From assembly GCF_008806595.1 (NCBI RefSeq), contig NZ_VZRB01000002.1:62001-126000 (forward strand): 64,000 nucleotides of DNA, read 5' to 3'. The position numbers were made by a program, and so were the translations under genes. The DNA is from Streptomyces luteolifulvus. GTDB taxonomy: Bacteria; Actinomycetota; Actinomycetes; Streptomycetales; Streptomycetaceae. Of this stretch, positions 17,398-27,625 are shown in pieces. A model generated the notes under the pieces. It was not told the origin of the DNA and did no database searches. It saw nothing but the letters and a program-made list of their open reading frames with translations. Position 1 is the first letter of the stretch; each line of letters opens with the position of its first letter.

Positions 17398-17868
17398 GTG
17401 CGGACCCTCGGGGTGGTCGTCGCCGTGGGCGCCGTACTCGCTCTGCTGCCCGTCACCTTGCAACTGCGCACCCCGCAGAGCCGTACCGACGACGTCACCG
17501 CGGTCGCGGCGGCCGTCCGCGCGGCGGGCCGGGCCGGGGACGGTGTCCTCTTCATGCCGTCGCGACGCCGCGTATGGTCCCTGCACAACCCGGACTCCCT
17601 CCGCGGGCTGCGCGATCTCGCCCTCGACCGGAGCCCCGTCGGCTCGCACACGCTGTACGGCACGGAGGTGCCCGCCGCCGTCATCCGCTCCCGCATGCTG
17701 GCGACGGCACGAATCGTCGCGGTGGGCGACCCCGCCGGCCGGCCCCTCGACCGGACCGTCCGGGAGGACGTCAAACGGCGAGTGCTCGCCGCGCACTTCG
17801 GGGTGTACGGCACCCGGCATGCCCAGGGGGCGCGGATCACCGTGTACGCGCGGCCGGGCCGGTGCTGA
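17398..17868 (+). pseudogene. C-terminal remnant of a membrane glycosyltransferase-like protein
   Basis: The 156-residue frame begins with one hydrophobic helix (LGVVVAVGAVLALLPVTLQL) and continues into a soluble tail with VLFMPSRRRVWSL, SHTLYGTEVPAAVI and RRVLAAHFGVYGT. From memory, this is the C-terminus of streptomycete family-39-like glycosyltransferases with about ten membrane helices. The preceding helices and the DxE-containing first loop are missing. There is no ribosome binding site. The frame stays open into the adjoining SDR remnant, consistent with a deletion that fused the interiors of two formerly divergent genes. Confidence 0.65.
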
Positions 17869-17876
17869 GCCGCGCC

Positions 17877-18758
17877 TCAGGGCGTGCGGACGGCCGTGTG
17901 CACCGTGTGGGCGGCGAGGACGAAGACGTCGGGCCGGTGGTGCACGCTTGCCTTGTCGTCCGGGTCGAGGAGACGGTCGAGGGTGGCGCGGTCGTCGGTG
18001 TCGAGGGCGTCGCCGAAGGCCTCGCGCAGCCGGGACAGGGACGCGGCGACATAGGCGCGGGCCCGGTCGGACGCGGGGGCGTGCAGGTCCAGCAGGAAGC
18101 TGCGGGTCCGGGTGTGCGTCAGGCCCGCGGCGGCCAGCAGGGCCAGCCAGTCCTCGGTCTCGGACTCCGATCCCGGGAGCTCGGCCCGCATCTGCGTGAA
18201 CCACTCCGACTCCAGTACGTCGAGCCGCGCCTGCAGCCCGGGCCGACCGAATCCGATGTCCCGGGGCAGGAACCGCGCGGGCAGGCCGCCCTCCATCAGG
18301 GCCAGCGTCCCGCCGGGAGCCAGCCGGGCGGCGAAAGCGGTGAGAGCCGCGCGCTGGTCGCCGAGGTGGTGCAGGCTGCGGCCTGCCCACAGCAGGTCGG
18401 CGGGGTAGTCCAAGTCGTCGAGGATGCCGGGGAGTTCGCCGGCCAAGGTGCCGAAGCGGTCGTCGAAGCCGAGCCGGGCGGCCCGCTCCCGGGCCAGGTC
18501 GAGGAGCGGCTCGGAGCCGTCGACCGCGAGGACCCGGGCTCCGGGGAACGTCTCGGCGAACAGACAGGAGACGACTCCGGGACCGCTGCCCGCGTCGACG
18601 ATCAGCCCCGGCTCGGTCACCTCCGTGCCCAGCCAGGACAGTGCCCGCTCGTACAGGGGCGTGAACAGCTCTGCCTGCGCCACGAGGAGGGGGGCCATCT
18701 CGGCCCAGTCGATGTCTGTGTCGTGGTGGTCGGGGTGGTTGTGGTGCTGGTGGCCCAT
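17877..18758 (-). CDS. Class I SAM-dependent methyltransferase with His-rich N-terminus
   Basis: A 293-residue methyltransferase. The ATG at 18758 has GAGGG 8 nt upstream. Motif I (LIVDAGSGPGVVSCLFAE), an acidic residue ending strand 2 (VLAVDGSEPLLDLA), and post-motif III (RLAPGGTLALMEGG) are clear, so it binds SAM. The protein opens with GHQHHNHPDHHDTDIDW, a histidine/acid-rich stretch that could bind zinc or nickel, which is unusual for the family. The substrate is unknown. Its 3' end is 9 bases from the convergent glycosyltransferase remnant. Confidence 0.85.
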   Translation of the reverse strand: MGHQHHNHPDHHDTDIDWAEMAPLLVAQAELFTPLYERALSWLGTEVTEPGLIVDAGSGPGVVSCLFAETFPGARVLAVDGSEPLLDLARERAARLGFDDRFGTLAGELPGILDDLDYPADLLWAGRSLHHLGDQRAALTAFAARLAPGGTLALMEGGLPARFLPRDIGFGRPGLQARLDVLESEWFTQMRAELPGSESETEDWLALLAAAGLTHTRTRSFLLDLHAPASDRARAYVAASLSRLREAFGDALDTDDRATLDRLLDPDDKASVHHRPDVFVLAAHTVHTAVRTP

Positions 18759-18916
18759 GGTGGTCACCCTCTCGTCCGGGATGCCGCCAGGGTGCTGCGA
18801 CGCACCGGACACGGGCCACTCGTGTTGCCGGGACGGCAAAAAGCCGGCTGCGTCCGGACGACGGGAGACCGGCTAGATGATCGTCGACGGTATACGGCTG
18901 GAAGACGGCATCCGTC

Positions 18917-19882
18917 TCAGCAGTCGCCGCCATCGTCACGGGAGTTGCCGTACCTTTCGGCCAGGTCGGCGACGGTCCGCGCGATCCTCTCGCGCAACTC
19001 GGGTGGTTCAAGAACCTCCACGTCCGTGCCGAGCCGCAGGAATTCACCCGCCGCGTGCTCGACGGATTCGATCGGGACCGTGGCGAGGATCCATCCATCG
19101 TCCTGTGCGGGTCCGTCGGTCTTCACCGGCCCGGTGAGCCGCGCGCCCGGCGCCAGCCGGACCAGCGCTTCGCCCCGGTACAGGCGTTGGTGGAAGCCGC
19201 GCTGGTACGCCGCCCAGTACCCGGCCAGATCGAAGTCGTCGGGCCGGGTGAACTTTTCGTCCGACACGGTGAGTTCGAGGATCTGGTCGACCCGGTAGGT
19301 GCGCGGGCCGGGGCCCGCGACCACGTACCACCGGCCCGCTTTCAGCACGAGCCCGTACGGCTCCAGACGGCGCTCCACGTCGGTCGGTTCACGCCAGCGA
19401 CGATATATCGCATACAGAATCCGGTCGTTCCATACGGCGTCGGCGACCGTCGACAAGTACGGCGCCTCGTCGGCCTCGACATACCAGCCGGGCGCGTCGA
19501 GGTGGAAGCGCCCGCTGATCCGGTCGGCGTGCGAGCGCAGTTCGGCCGGAAGCGCGGCACGCACCTTGAGCTGGGCCGCGGCCAGGACCGGACCGAGGCC
19601 CAGCTCGGCAGCGGCACCGGGAGCTCCGGCCAGGAAGAGGGCCTCGGCCTCACCCGAGGTCAGGCCGGTCAGACGGGTGCGGAAGCCGTCGAGGAGGCGG
19701 TAGCCGCCGTCATGGCCGGCGTCGCCGTACAGCGGGACCCCCGCGGCGCTCAGCGCCTCCATGTCCCGGTAGACCGTGCGGACCGACACCTCCAGCTGCT
19801 CGGCCAGCTGGGCGGCGGTCATCCGGTGGTGGGTCTGCAGCAGCAGGAGGATGGAGACGAGTCGGCTGGACTTCACTGACAC
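18917..19882 (-). CDS. WYL-domain transcriptional regulator (DeoR-type HTH)
   Basis: A 321-residue regulator. Residues 1-60 form a winged helix (LVSILLLLQTHHRMTAAQLA, SVRTVYRDMEALSAAGVPLY). The middle and end hold the WYL domain, with the WYL-like triplet in KAGRWYVVAGPGP, and a WCX C-terminal extension. Such proteins sense ligands or nucleic acid and often repress a divergent gene. Here the GTG start (19882) lies inside a perfect 11-bp inverted repeat, and the divergent gene begins 33 bases away, so autoregulation and control of 19916-20404 are strongly suggested. Confidence 0.9.
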   Translation of the reverse strand: MSVKSSRLVSILLLLQTHHRMTAAQLAEQLEVSVRTVYRDMEALSAAGVPLYGDAGHDGGYRLLDGFRTRLTGLTSGEAEALFLAGAPGAAAELGLGPVLAAAQLKVRAALPAELRSHADRISGRFHLDAPGWYVEADEAPYLSTVADAVWNDRILYAIYRRWREPTDVERRLEPYGLVLKAGRWYVVAGPGPRTYRVDQILELTVSDEKFTRPDDFDLAGYWAAYQRGFHQRLYRGEALVRLAPGARLTGPVKTDGPAQDDGWILATVPIESVEHAAGEFLRLGTDVEVLEPPELRERIARTVADLAERYGNSRDDGGDC

Positions 19883-19897
19883 AGGATGTCAGTGAAG
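19871..19897. promoter_or_regulatory. Perfect inverted repeat, probable WYL-regulator operator
   Basis: CTTCACTGACA (19871-19881), a 5-nt spacer CAGGA, then TGTCAGTGAAG (19887-19897): an uninterrupted 11-bp dyad. It covers the regulator start codon and sits just upstream of TCCTAGCGT, the likely -10 of the divergent leaderless gene at 19916. Binding there would block both promoters. Confidence 0.75.
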
Positions 19898-19915
19898 CGG
19901 TCCTAGCGTCGCGTC

Positions 19916-20404
19916 ATGGCCTTCACGGAGAAACTGCTCACCGTCCCGCCGCCGATCGAGGTGGCGGGGCGGCGGATCAAGCGCTACCACGTCACCGCGG
20001 ACCCGGCGGGCATCGCGCCCGAGGTGGAGAAGGCGGCGTACGCGATGCTGCCGAAGCTGCTGCCGGAGCCGGACGGTACTCCCCCGGCGACCTTCGTGGT
20101 GCTGCACCGGGGCGACGACGGCGCCTACCTGAACGCGTACAGCTGGGCGTGGGACAACGTCCTGCACTTCCGGGGCGCATCGGCGGGCCAGCCGGTGCTG
20201 GGCTGCCCGGACCGCGACCCCACCCACTTCATCACCCCGGACCTGCCGTGGATCGGCTGCGTCTGGGAACTGCCGCCCGTCCTGCACGAACGGGACGCCT
20301 GGGTACGGCACATCCTGACGCCCGAAGTCCCTGACATCGAGGCCTACTTGAACGACTCCCTGCCCGACGGAACAACCGGAGACCGCGGCTGTTCCCGCCC
20401 ATGA
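19916..20404 (+). CDS. Hypothetical protein, probable target of the WYL regulator
   Basis: A 162-residue soluble protein with no signal or membrane segment. Distinct segments are EVAGRRIKRYHVTADPAGIA, TFVVLHRGDDGAYLNAYSW and LPWIGCVWELPPVLHERDAW. I do not recognise a named family, though close relatives occur widely in streptomycetes. The ATG is 10 bases after TAGCGT, consistent with leaderless transcription. Head-to-head arrangement with the WYL gene and the shared operator suggest that it is the inducible output of that regulator. Confidence 0.75.
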   Translation: MAFTEKLLTVPPPIEVAGRRIKRYHVTADPAGIAPEVEKAAYAMLPKLLPEPDGTPPATFVVLHRGDDGAYLNAYSWAWDNVLHFRGASAGQPVLGCPDRDPTHFITPDLPWIGCVWELPPVLHERDAWVRHILTPEVPDIEAYLNDSLPDGTTGDRGCSRP

Positions 20405-20481
20405 TCCTCCGCTTCGAGAACGGTCGCGGCGTTTTCCACGGCAGGCGACACGCACGACGGCAAGGACGTGCGGGGGGGACT

Positions 20482-21231
20482 TCAGGGGGACGGCGGCTTC
20501 CTGAACGCGCGGACGCTGAAGACGGGATCGGAGCGCGGCCGGTCCTGGTCCGGGAGCGTCGCCAGTTCGGCGGCGAAGCGTTCGGCGAGCGGGCCGCCGG
20601 GCGGCAGCTGGGTGAACCAGCCGCGCCGCAGGTCGGCGACCGTGCTGCGGGGGCTGCGGCCCTGACCGTGGCCCGGGAAGCGGGCCTGCCCGGCCGGGGC
20701 CAGGCCGCATCCGGCCGCGTGTGTCTCCACGCGTTCCGCGGCGTCCCGGGCGGGTCTGCGCGGGCGCGGGGCGAGGACCCGGTCGATGTCGCTGCCCACG
20801 TCGTGCGCGGCGGCCTTGTCGACGGTGGTGACGTACACGCCGCCGGGGCGCAGCAGCCGGGCGCACTCGGCGATCACGGCCCGGACGTCGTGGTCCTCGT
20901 CGAGCAGATGCAGCAGCCATACGCTGGTGACGGCGTCGAAGGTCTCGTCGGGGAACGGCAGACGGCGGCCGTCGGCCAGGACGATCGCGCCGGGCAGCCG
21001 TACGGCGGCCGTGCGGGCCATCCCGTACGTCAGGTCGGCGCCCGTCACGTTCAGGCCGGGCCGGGCGGCCGTGAGCCGCCGGGTCACGATACCGGTGCCG
21101 CAGCCGGCGTCGAGGAGCCGGCCGGCGCCGGCGGGTATCAGGCCGAGGACGGCGTCCGCGGCCGCGGCGGCGCGGGGTTCACCGCCGCGGGTGGTGTCGT
21201 ATGCGTCGGCTTCCTTGTCGTAGTCGAGCAC
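20482..21231 (-). CDS. Class I SAM-dependent methyltransferase
   Basis: A 249-residue methyltransferase of the Methyltransf_11 type: motif I RLLDAGCGTGIVTRRL, motif II VTGADLTYGMARTA, then VLADGRRLPFPDETFDAVTS and RLLRPGGVYVTTVD. The N-terminal DYDKEADAYDTTRGGEPR is typical of UbiE-like small-molecule methylases. The GTG start is 3 bases after the stop of the pterin dehydratase gene, so the two form an operon, although no functional link is obvious. The substrate is unknown. Confidence 0.88.
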   Translation of the reverse strand: MLDYDKEADAYDTTRGGEPRAAAAADAVLGLIPAGAGRLLDAGCGTGIVTRRLTAARPGLNVTGADLTYGMARTAAVRLPGAIVLADGRRLPFPDETFDAVTSVWLLHLLDEDHDVRAVIAECARLLRPGGVYVTTVDKAAAHDVGSDIDRVLAPRPRRPARDAAERVETHAAGCGLAPAGQARFPGHGQGRSPRSTVADLRRGWFTQLPPGGPLAERFAAELATLPDQDRPRSDPVFSVRAFRKPPSP

Positions 21232-21234
21232 CTG

Positions 21235-21540
21235 TCACTTGGCTCCGTGGCCGGCGGCGAGCTCTTCCACCCGATGGGCGAGCTTGAAGTCCATCTCCGT
21301 CACCGCGCCGCCCACGCTGTGCGTGTTCACGCTCAGGGAGACCGTGTTGTAGCCGAGGGTGAGGTCGGAGTGGTGGTTCAGCTTGTCCTGGACCTGGGCG
21401 ATGTGGACGACCATCGCGGTCGCGGCGAAGTGCGAGGCGAGCCGGTAGGAGCGGGTGAGGCGGTCGCCGTCGAGCGACCAGCCGGGCAGTTCGGCGAGCC
21501 GGTCCTCGATCTCCTTCTGCGACAGCGGTTCGACGGGCAT
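21235..21540 (-). CDS. 4a-hydroxytetrahydrobiopterin dehydratase (PCD/DCoH family)
   Basis: A 101-residue protein of standard family length. PCD dehydrates 4a-hydroxy-tetrahydropterins made by aromatic amino acid hydroxylases. The active-site pattern is present: FAATAMVVHIAQVQDKLNHH (HIA-x6-NHH) followed by DLTLGYNTVSLSVNTHSVGG. No hydroxylase gene is nearby; some bacterial PCD proteins instead act with molybdopterin enzymes. It is the first gene of a two-gene operon with the methyltransferase. Confidence 0.93.
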   Translation of the reverse strand: MPVEPLSQKEIEDRLAELPGWSLDGDRLTRSYRLASHFAATAMVVHIAQVQDKLNHHSDLTLGYNTVSLSVNTHSVGGAVTEMDFKLAHRVEELAAGHGAK

Positions 21541-21760
21541 GGCCGCGCTCCTTCCTGCGTTGCGGGGGGGCCTTCAGACTGCCACAGCTCTCCCGCTGCG
21601 GCCCTGGTCAGAAGGGTTCCCGCTGGTCAGGTGCGAACACATTCGGCCGAGGCGGCGACACTCCGTGGGCCGAACGGCCGACGGCCCGGTCGCCGGCCGC
21701 GGCTGCTCGGGACCGCTCCGGGCTCGTCGTCGCGCGGCCGCCTCGTCTACGGTCGTACGT

Positions 21761-22597
21761 ATGACGACTGCCGCACCCGGTACCGCCGCCTCCGCCGCCC
21801 CCGCCGCCACCGCCGGTCAGGGTGTCGGGCCGCTGCTGCGGGCCTGGCGGGAGCAGCGGCGGGTCAGCCAGCTGGAACTGGCGCTGCGGGCGGACTCCTC
21901 GGCCCGGCACATCAGCTTCATCGAGACGGGCCGCTCCCGGCCGAGCGAGGAGATGGTGCTGCGGCTGGCCGAGCACCTGGACGTCCCGGTGCGGGAGCGC
22001 AACGCGCTGCTGCTGGCGGCCGGTTACGCCCCGCACTACCCGGAGACCCCGCTGGAGGACCCCGCGCTGGACACCCTGCGCGAGGGCATGGAGCGGCTGA
22101 TCCAGGGCTACGAGCCCTACCCGGCGCTGGTGGTGGACGCCACGTACCGGGTGGTGGCCGCGAACCGGGGCGTCATGATGCTCCTGGACGGCATCCCGGA
22201 ACACCTTCTCGAGCCCCCGCTGAACGCGATGCGGCTGACCCTGCACCCGCAGGGCCTGGCACCGCGCATCCGCAATCTTCGGGAGTGGCGCGGCCATCTG
22301 CTCGCCCAGATGGAACGGCAGATCGCCCTGCACCGCTCGAAGGCGCTGCGGGAGCTGTACGAGGAGGTGGCCGCGTATCCGCTGCCGGAGGCGGACGACG
22401 ACACCCCGCCTGAGGGTCCCGTCGCGTACTTCGCGCTGCCGATGCGGATCGAGCACGAGGGCCGGACGCTGTCGTTCATCTCCTCCATCTCCACCTTCAA
22501 TACGCCCATGGACGTGACCGTCGCCGAGCTGGCCGTCGAGACGCTGCTCCCGGCCGACCCGGCGACGGTCAAGTACCTTCACTCACTCATGCCCTGA
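21761..22597 (+). CDS. XRE regulator with MmyB-like ligand-binding domain
   Basis: A 278-residue regulator. I chose ATG 21761; the open frame extends upstream but reads as non-protein sequence. The HTH is at about 20-80 (LLRAWREQRRVSQLELALRA, HISFIETGRSRPSEEMVLRL). The rest is the PAS-like MmyB ligand domain (GYEPYPALVVDATYRVVAAN, RIRNLREWRGHLLAQMERQI, SFISSISTFNTPMDVTVAEL), which binds fatty-acid-like ligands in related proteins. These usually repress a neighbouring oxidoreductase gene; here none is adjacent. The gene overlaps the convergent membrane protein gene by 19 bases. Confidence 0.88.
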   Translation: MTTAAPGTAASAAPAATAGQGVGPLLRAWREQRRVSQLELALRADSSARHISFIETGRSRPSEEMVLRLAEHLDVPVRERNALLLAAGYAPHYPETPLEDPALDTLREGMERLIQGYEPYPALVVDATYRVVAANRGVMMLLDGIPEHLLEPPLNAMRLTLHPQGLAPRIRNLREWRGHLLAQMERQIALHRSKALRELYEEVAAYPLPEADDDTPPEGPVAYFALPMRIEHEGRTLSFISSISTFNTPMDVTVAELAVETLLPADPATVKYLHSLMP

Positions 22598-23004
22598 CGT
22601 GCCGTCAGGGCGGCGTACTGGAGCAGGGCGAACCCGGCGACGGTGAGCGCCTGGAGCACCGTCCACACCGCACCGGCGGTGGTAGGCGACAGCCACAGCC
22701 CGAGCGCGACGCAACTCAGCGCCGCCCAGGCGAGGTTGGCCTCGACCACGGCCCGTACCGGCAGGGCGGCGGGGCGGGCGCGGGCGGCGAGCAGGCCGAC
22801 GGCCGCCGCGTACACCGTGAGCAGTATGCCGAGTTCGAGCAGCAGTCCGGAGCCGACGCCGAGGAAACGGCCCAGCGTTCCGGAGGCGGCGAGATAGGCG
22901 AGGCCGTTCGCGCCGGTCACCACCGCGTCCAGGGCGAGGAAGCGACGCAGGGCGGTGTGCGGGTCGGTGGTCCGGGCGAGCGCGGACAGCTGGGTCGCGG
23001 ACAT
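22579..23004 (-). CDS. Small four-helix membrane protein of unknown function
   Basis: A 141-residue protein with four predicted membrane helices (about 28-46, 53-74, 84-104, 112-134), short loops and no charged motif inside the membrane. The pattern is that of small actinobacterial integral membrane proteins often found near regulators. The promoter region, shared with the divergent XRE gene at 23246, contains a 6-bp palindrome at 23121-23137. Function unknown. Confidence 0.75.
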   Translation of the reverse strand: MSATQLSALARTTDPHTALRRFLALDAVVTGANGLAYLAASGTLGRFLGVGSGLLLELGILLTVYAAAVGLLAARARPAALPVRAVVEANLAWAALSCVALGLWLSPTTAGAVWTVLQALTVAGFALLQYAALTARQGMSE

Positions 23005-23120
23005 GGCGAATCACCCTCCGTCGGGGTCGGGTTGGGGCTGCGGGGCCCGGGTCCCGGAGCGGAGTGCGCCGCCCCGGAACCCGGTGTCACCACGATCCCT
23101 CCCGCGGCCGGGCCCGGTCG

Positions 23121-23137
23121 ATTACCCGTGAGGTAAT
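23121..23137. promoter_or_regulatory. Candidate operator in a divergent promoter region
   Basis: ATTACC-CGTGA-GGTAAT is a perfect 6-bp dyad of low GC content, between the membrane protein gene (minus) and the XRE/DUF5753 gene (plus). Confidence 0.4.
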
Positions 23138-23245
23138 GCCCGCCGGCCGCCTCGCCCGGCACGTTCCTCACCGCCGACCCCGTGAGACCGGAAGCGGAAC
23201 ATGACACACTGCTCGCGTACTTCGGCGCGTATGGGGAGGCGTGGC

Positions 23246-24109
23246 GTGAGTGAGCGGCGGGCCGCGCCCACCGTGGGCCAGGTGGTGCTCGGAAGGCGCC
23301 TTCAGGAGTTGCGTGAGGCGGCCGGCCTGAAGCGTGAGGAGGCCGCTCGTGTGCTGCGGGTGGCCCCGGCGACCGTACGGCGGATGGAGATGGCCGAGGT
23401 CGCGCTGAAGATCCCGTATGTGCAGGTGCTGCTGGAGACGTACGGTGTCACCGTCGAGGAGACGGCCGCGTTCGTCGCGCTGGCCGAGGAGGCGAATCAG
23501 CCGGGCTGGTGGCAGCGGTTCCATGACGTGCTGCCCGACTGGTTCAGCCTGTATGTGAGTCTGGAGGGCGCCGCGCGGATCATCCGGTCGTACGAGCCGC
23601 ACTTCGTGCCCGGGCTGCTGCAGACCGAGGACTACGCGCGTGCGGTGATGCAGGCCGGGACCATCGGGCAGACCGGACCGGAGGCGATCGAGCGCCATGT
23701 GTCGCTGCGCATGGCCCGCCAGCGGCTGCTGGAGCGCCCGGACCCGCCCCATCTATGGATGATCATGGACGAGACGGTGCTGCGGCGCCCGGTGAGCGGC
23801 CGCGGCGAGGTGATGCGTGACCAGTTGGACAAACTCCTGGAGTTCGCCGAGCGCGACCGGGTCACGCTGCAGGTCGCCGAGTTCAGGACCGGCCCGCATC
23901 CGGGAACGTACGCGCCGTTCTCCCTGTTCCGTTTCGCCGAGCCGGAGCTGCCCGACATGGTCTTCACCGAGTACCTGACCGGCGCCCTGTATCTGGACTC
24001 CCGCCAGGAGGTCGCCGCGCACCTGGAGGTCCTGGACCACATGTCGGCGCACGCCGCGTCGGCCGAGCACACGAAGAACCTTCTGCGCGAGCGCCGCGCG
24101 GACTTCTGA
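23246..24109 (+). CDS. XRE regulator with DUF5753 domain
   Basis: A 287-residue regulator. GTG 23246 has a clear GGGAGG ribosome binding site 6 nt upstream and is preferred over the upstream start at 23201. The HTH is at about 15-70 (LGRRLQELREAAGLKREEAA, ATVRRMEMAEVALKIPYVQV). DUF5753 follows (FHDVLPDWFSLYVSLEGAAR, FVPGLLQTEDYARAVMQA, RPVSGRGEVMRDQLDKLLEF). DUF5753 proteins are abundant developmental-type regulators. Here the downstream partner is a DUF574 methyltransferase rather than DUF397. Confidence 0.9.
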   Translation: MSERRAAPTVGQVVLGRRLQELREAAGLKREEAARVLRVAPATVRRMEMAEVALKIPYVQVLLETYGVTVEETAAFVALAEEANQPGWWQRFHDVLPDWFSLYVSLEGAARIIRSYEPHFVPGLLQTEDYARAVMQAGTIGQTGPEAIERHVSLRMARQRLLERPDPPHLWMIMDETVLRRPVSGRGEVMRDQLDKLLEFAERDRVTLQVAEFRTGPHPGTYAPFSLFRFAEPELPDMVFTEYLTGALYLDSRQEVAAHLEVLDHMSAHAASAEHTKNLLRERRADF

Positions 24110-24170
24110 ACCGGCACCACCCCGCTGTGTCCCACTCTCTGTGTCCCGAAGCCCGAGGAGATCACACCGA

Positions 24171-24986
24171 ATGACCGGATCCGACGCCGCGCCCACCCGT
24201 ATCGACACCAGCCGGCCGCATCCGGCCCGGGTGTACGACTGGTGGCTGGGCGGCAAGGACAACTACCCGGTGGACGAGGAGCTGGCGCGCCGGATCCTGG
24301 CCGTGGACGGCACCGTGGTGCGCGGGGCGCGCGCCAACCGCCGCTTCATGCACCGGGCCGTGCGCGCGGCCGCCGAGGCCGGGATACGCCAGTTCCTGGA
24401 CATCGGCACCGGCATCCCCACCGAGCCCAATCTGCACCAGGTGGCGCAGGACGTGGACCCGGCGGCGAAGGTCGTGTACGCGGACAACGACCCGATCGTG
24501 CTCAGGCATGCGGAGGCGCTGTTGCACGGTACCGCCGAGGGCCTGACGACCTATGTGCACGCCGATGTCCGCGACCCCGGCACCATCCTGCGGCTGGCCG
24601 GCGAGTCCCTGGACTTCAAGCAGCCGGTGGCGCTGTCCCTGGTCGCGCTCACCCACTACCTGAGCGACGATCCGGCGGGGGACGATGTGTACGGCCTGCT
24701 GGAGCGGTACGTCGCCGGGCTCGCCCCGGGCAGCTACCTGATCCTGTCGCAGGTCACCCCCGACCTGAGCCCCGAGGCCATCGAGAAGGCCGCCGAGCAC
24801 TTCCGTCGCAGCGGTACGCCCTTCTACCCGCGCTCCCTGGCCGAGTTCTCCCGCTTCTTCGACGGTCTGGAGCTGCTGGGACCCGGCGTGATCCCGGTCT
24901 CCGGATGGCGGCCGGGACCCGAGGACGTGGCGGCGCAGGCGGAGGGCATCGTGCCCGTGTACGCGGGGGTCGCCCGCACGTCCTGA
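24171..24986 (+). CDS. SAM-dependent methyltransferase, DUF574 family
   Basis: A 271-residue protein with the hallmarks of the actinobacterial S-adenosyl methyltransferase family PF04672/DUF574: RPHPARVYDWWLGGKDNYPVD at the start, RANRRFMHRAVRAAAEAGIRQFLDIGTGIPT as motif I, and VVYADNDPIVLRHAEALL as motif II. The family is strikingly expanded in Streptomyces, frequently next to XRE regulators, but substrates are unknown. The ATG follows GAGGAG by 9 nt. It lies 61 bases downstream of the DUF5753 gene and is probably cotranscribed. Confidence 0.9.
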   Translation: MTGSDAAPTRIDTSRPHPARVYDWWLGGKDNYPVDEELARRILAVDGTVVRGARANRRFMHRAVRAAAEAGIRQFLDIGTGIPTEPNLHQVAQDVDPAAKVVYADNDPIVLRHAEALLHGTAEGLTTYVHADVRDPGTILRLAGESLDFKQPVALSLVALTHYLSDDPAGDDVYGLLERYVAGLAPGSYLILSQVTPDLSPEAIEKAAEHFRRSGTPFYPRSLAEFSRFFDGLELLGPGVIPVSGWRPGPEDVAAQAEGIVPVYAGVARTS

Positions 24987-25087
24987 CCCGTACGGCCGCC
25001 GTGAACGGGTGCACTCCCCCGCTCCGCCCTAGGTTCGAAGCCACGGGCGAGCAAGGGAGCGCATGAAACCGACACGGAGGAGGCGCG

Positions 25088-25590
25088 ATGCCCTCGTTCG
25101 AGGTGCTGTACCAGGCGGCCGCGCTGTGCCTGACGTATCCGGACGAGGACTTCCGCGCCCGACTGCCGCTGTTGCGTGAAGCCGCCCCGCAGCTGCGGGA
25201 GTTCGCCGACCATGCGGCGGCGGCCGAGCCGCGGGAACTGGCCGCGCACTACATCCGGGTCTTCGAGTCCACGGATCGGCACAGCCTGTATCTGAGCCGG
25301 TGGCGGGACGCGGACGGGCGGCGGGTGGGCGACCTCTCACCCACCCGCCTCAAGGACGTCTACCGGGCCCACGGCCTGGAGTTCGCCGGCGAGGAGCTGC
25401 CGGACTTCCTGCCCGCGGTGCTGGAATTCGCGGCCCGTACCGGCGACACCGAACTGCTCACCGGACACCGTGACGGCCTGGAGCGGCTCCGCTGCCGGTT
25501 GACCGACCTCGGAACACCGTATGCATCGGTACTGGATGCCGTATGCGCCACTCTGCCGACTGTATGCAGTAGCCCGGAGCGCCCCGACTC

Positions 25591-25594
<4 letters not shown>
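25088..25594 (+). CDS. narJ: Orphan NarJ-like nitrate reductase assembly chaperone
   Basis: A 168-residue TorD/NarJ-type chaperone, which helps insert the molybdenum cofactor into nitrate reductase NarG. Recognisable parts are [37 protein letters not shown] (NarJ usually has FD-x-R-R-R-x-S-L-Y-L), and [15 protein letters not shown]. It is shorter than many NarJ proteins and the conserved FD...RR segment is reduced to STDR. No narG, narH or narI gene is beside it. It ends in a CTAG shared with the dnaK stop on the other strand. Confidence 0.75.
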
Positions 25595-27471
<1,877 letters not shown>

Positions 27472-27516
27472 CGCTGTCCCCTTCCGCCAGGGCAGTTTTC
27501 ACCATCCAGCACAAAA

Positions 27517-27537
27517 CTTGAGTGCGCTGTTGTCAAT
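27517..27537 (-). promoter_or_regulatory. Degenerate HAIR-like (HspR) element over the dnaK promoter
   Basis: HspR binds CTTGAGT-N7-ACTCAAG. The plus strand here has an exact CTTGAGT (27517-27523), 7 bases, then TGTCAAT, which keeps four of seven positions of the second half. Read on the minus strand, the degenerate half forms TTGACA, a good -35, upstream of dnaK. Confidence 0.4.
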
Positions 27538-27568
27538 GCCGGGTACCCCGTCGGCGCACGGAAACGAC

Positions 27569-27601
27569 GGTGCCGCGCCCCCCGGACCGGGACGCGGCGC
27601 C
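27569..27601 (-). terminator. Terminator hairpin downstream of the OsmC gene
   Basis: GGTGCCGCG (27569-27577) pairs with CGCGGCGCC (27593-27601) with one G-U, and inner C and G runs extend the stem. No T run follows. It separates the OsmC gene from dnaK, both on the minus strand. Confidence 0.55.
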
Positions 27602-27625
27602 GAAGAGCTCAGGGCCGTGCCGGTG

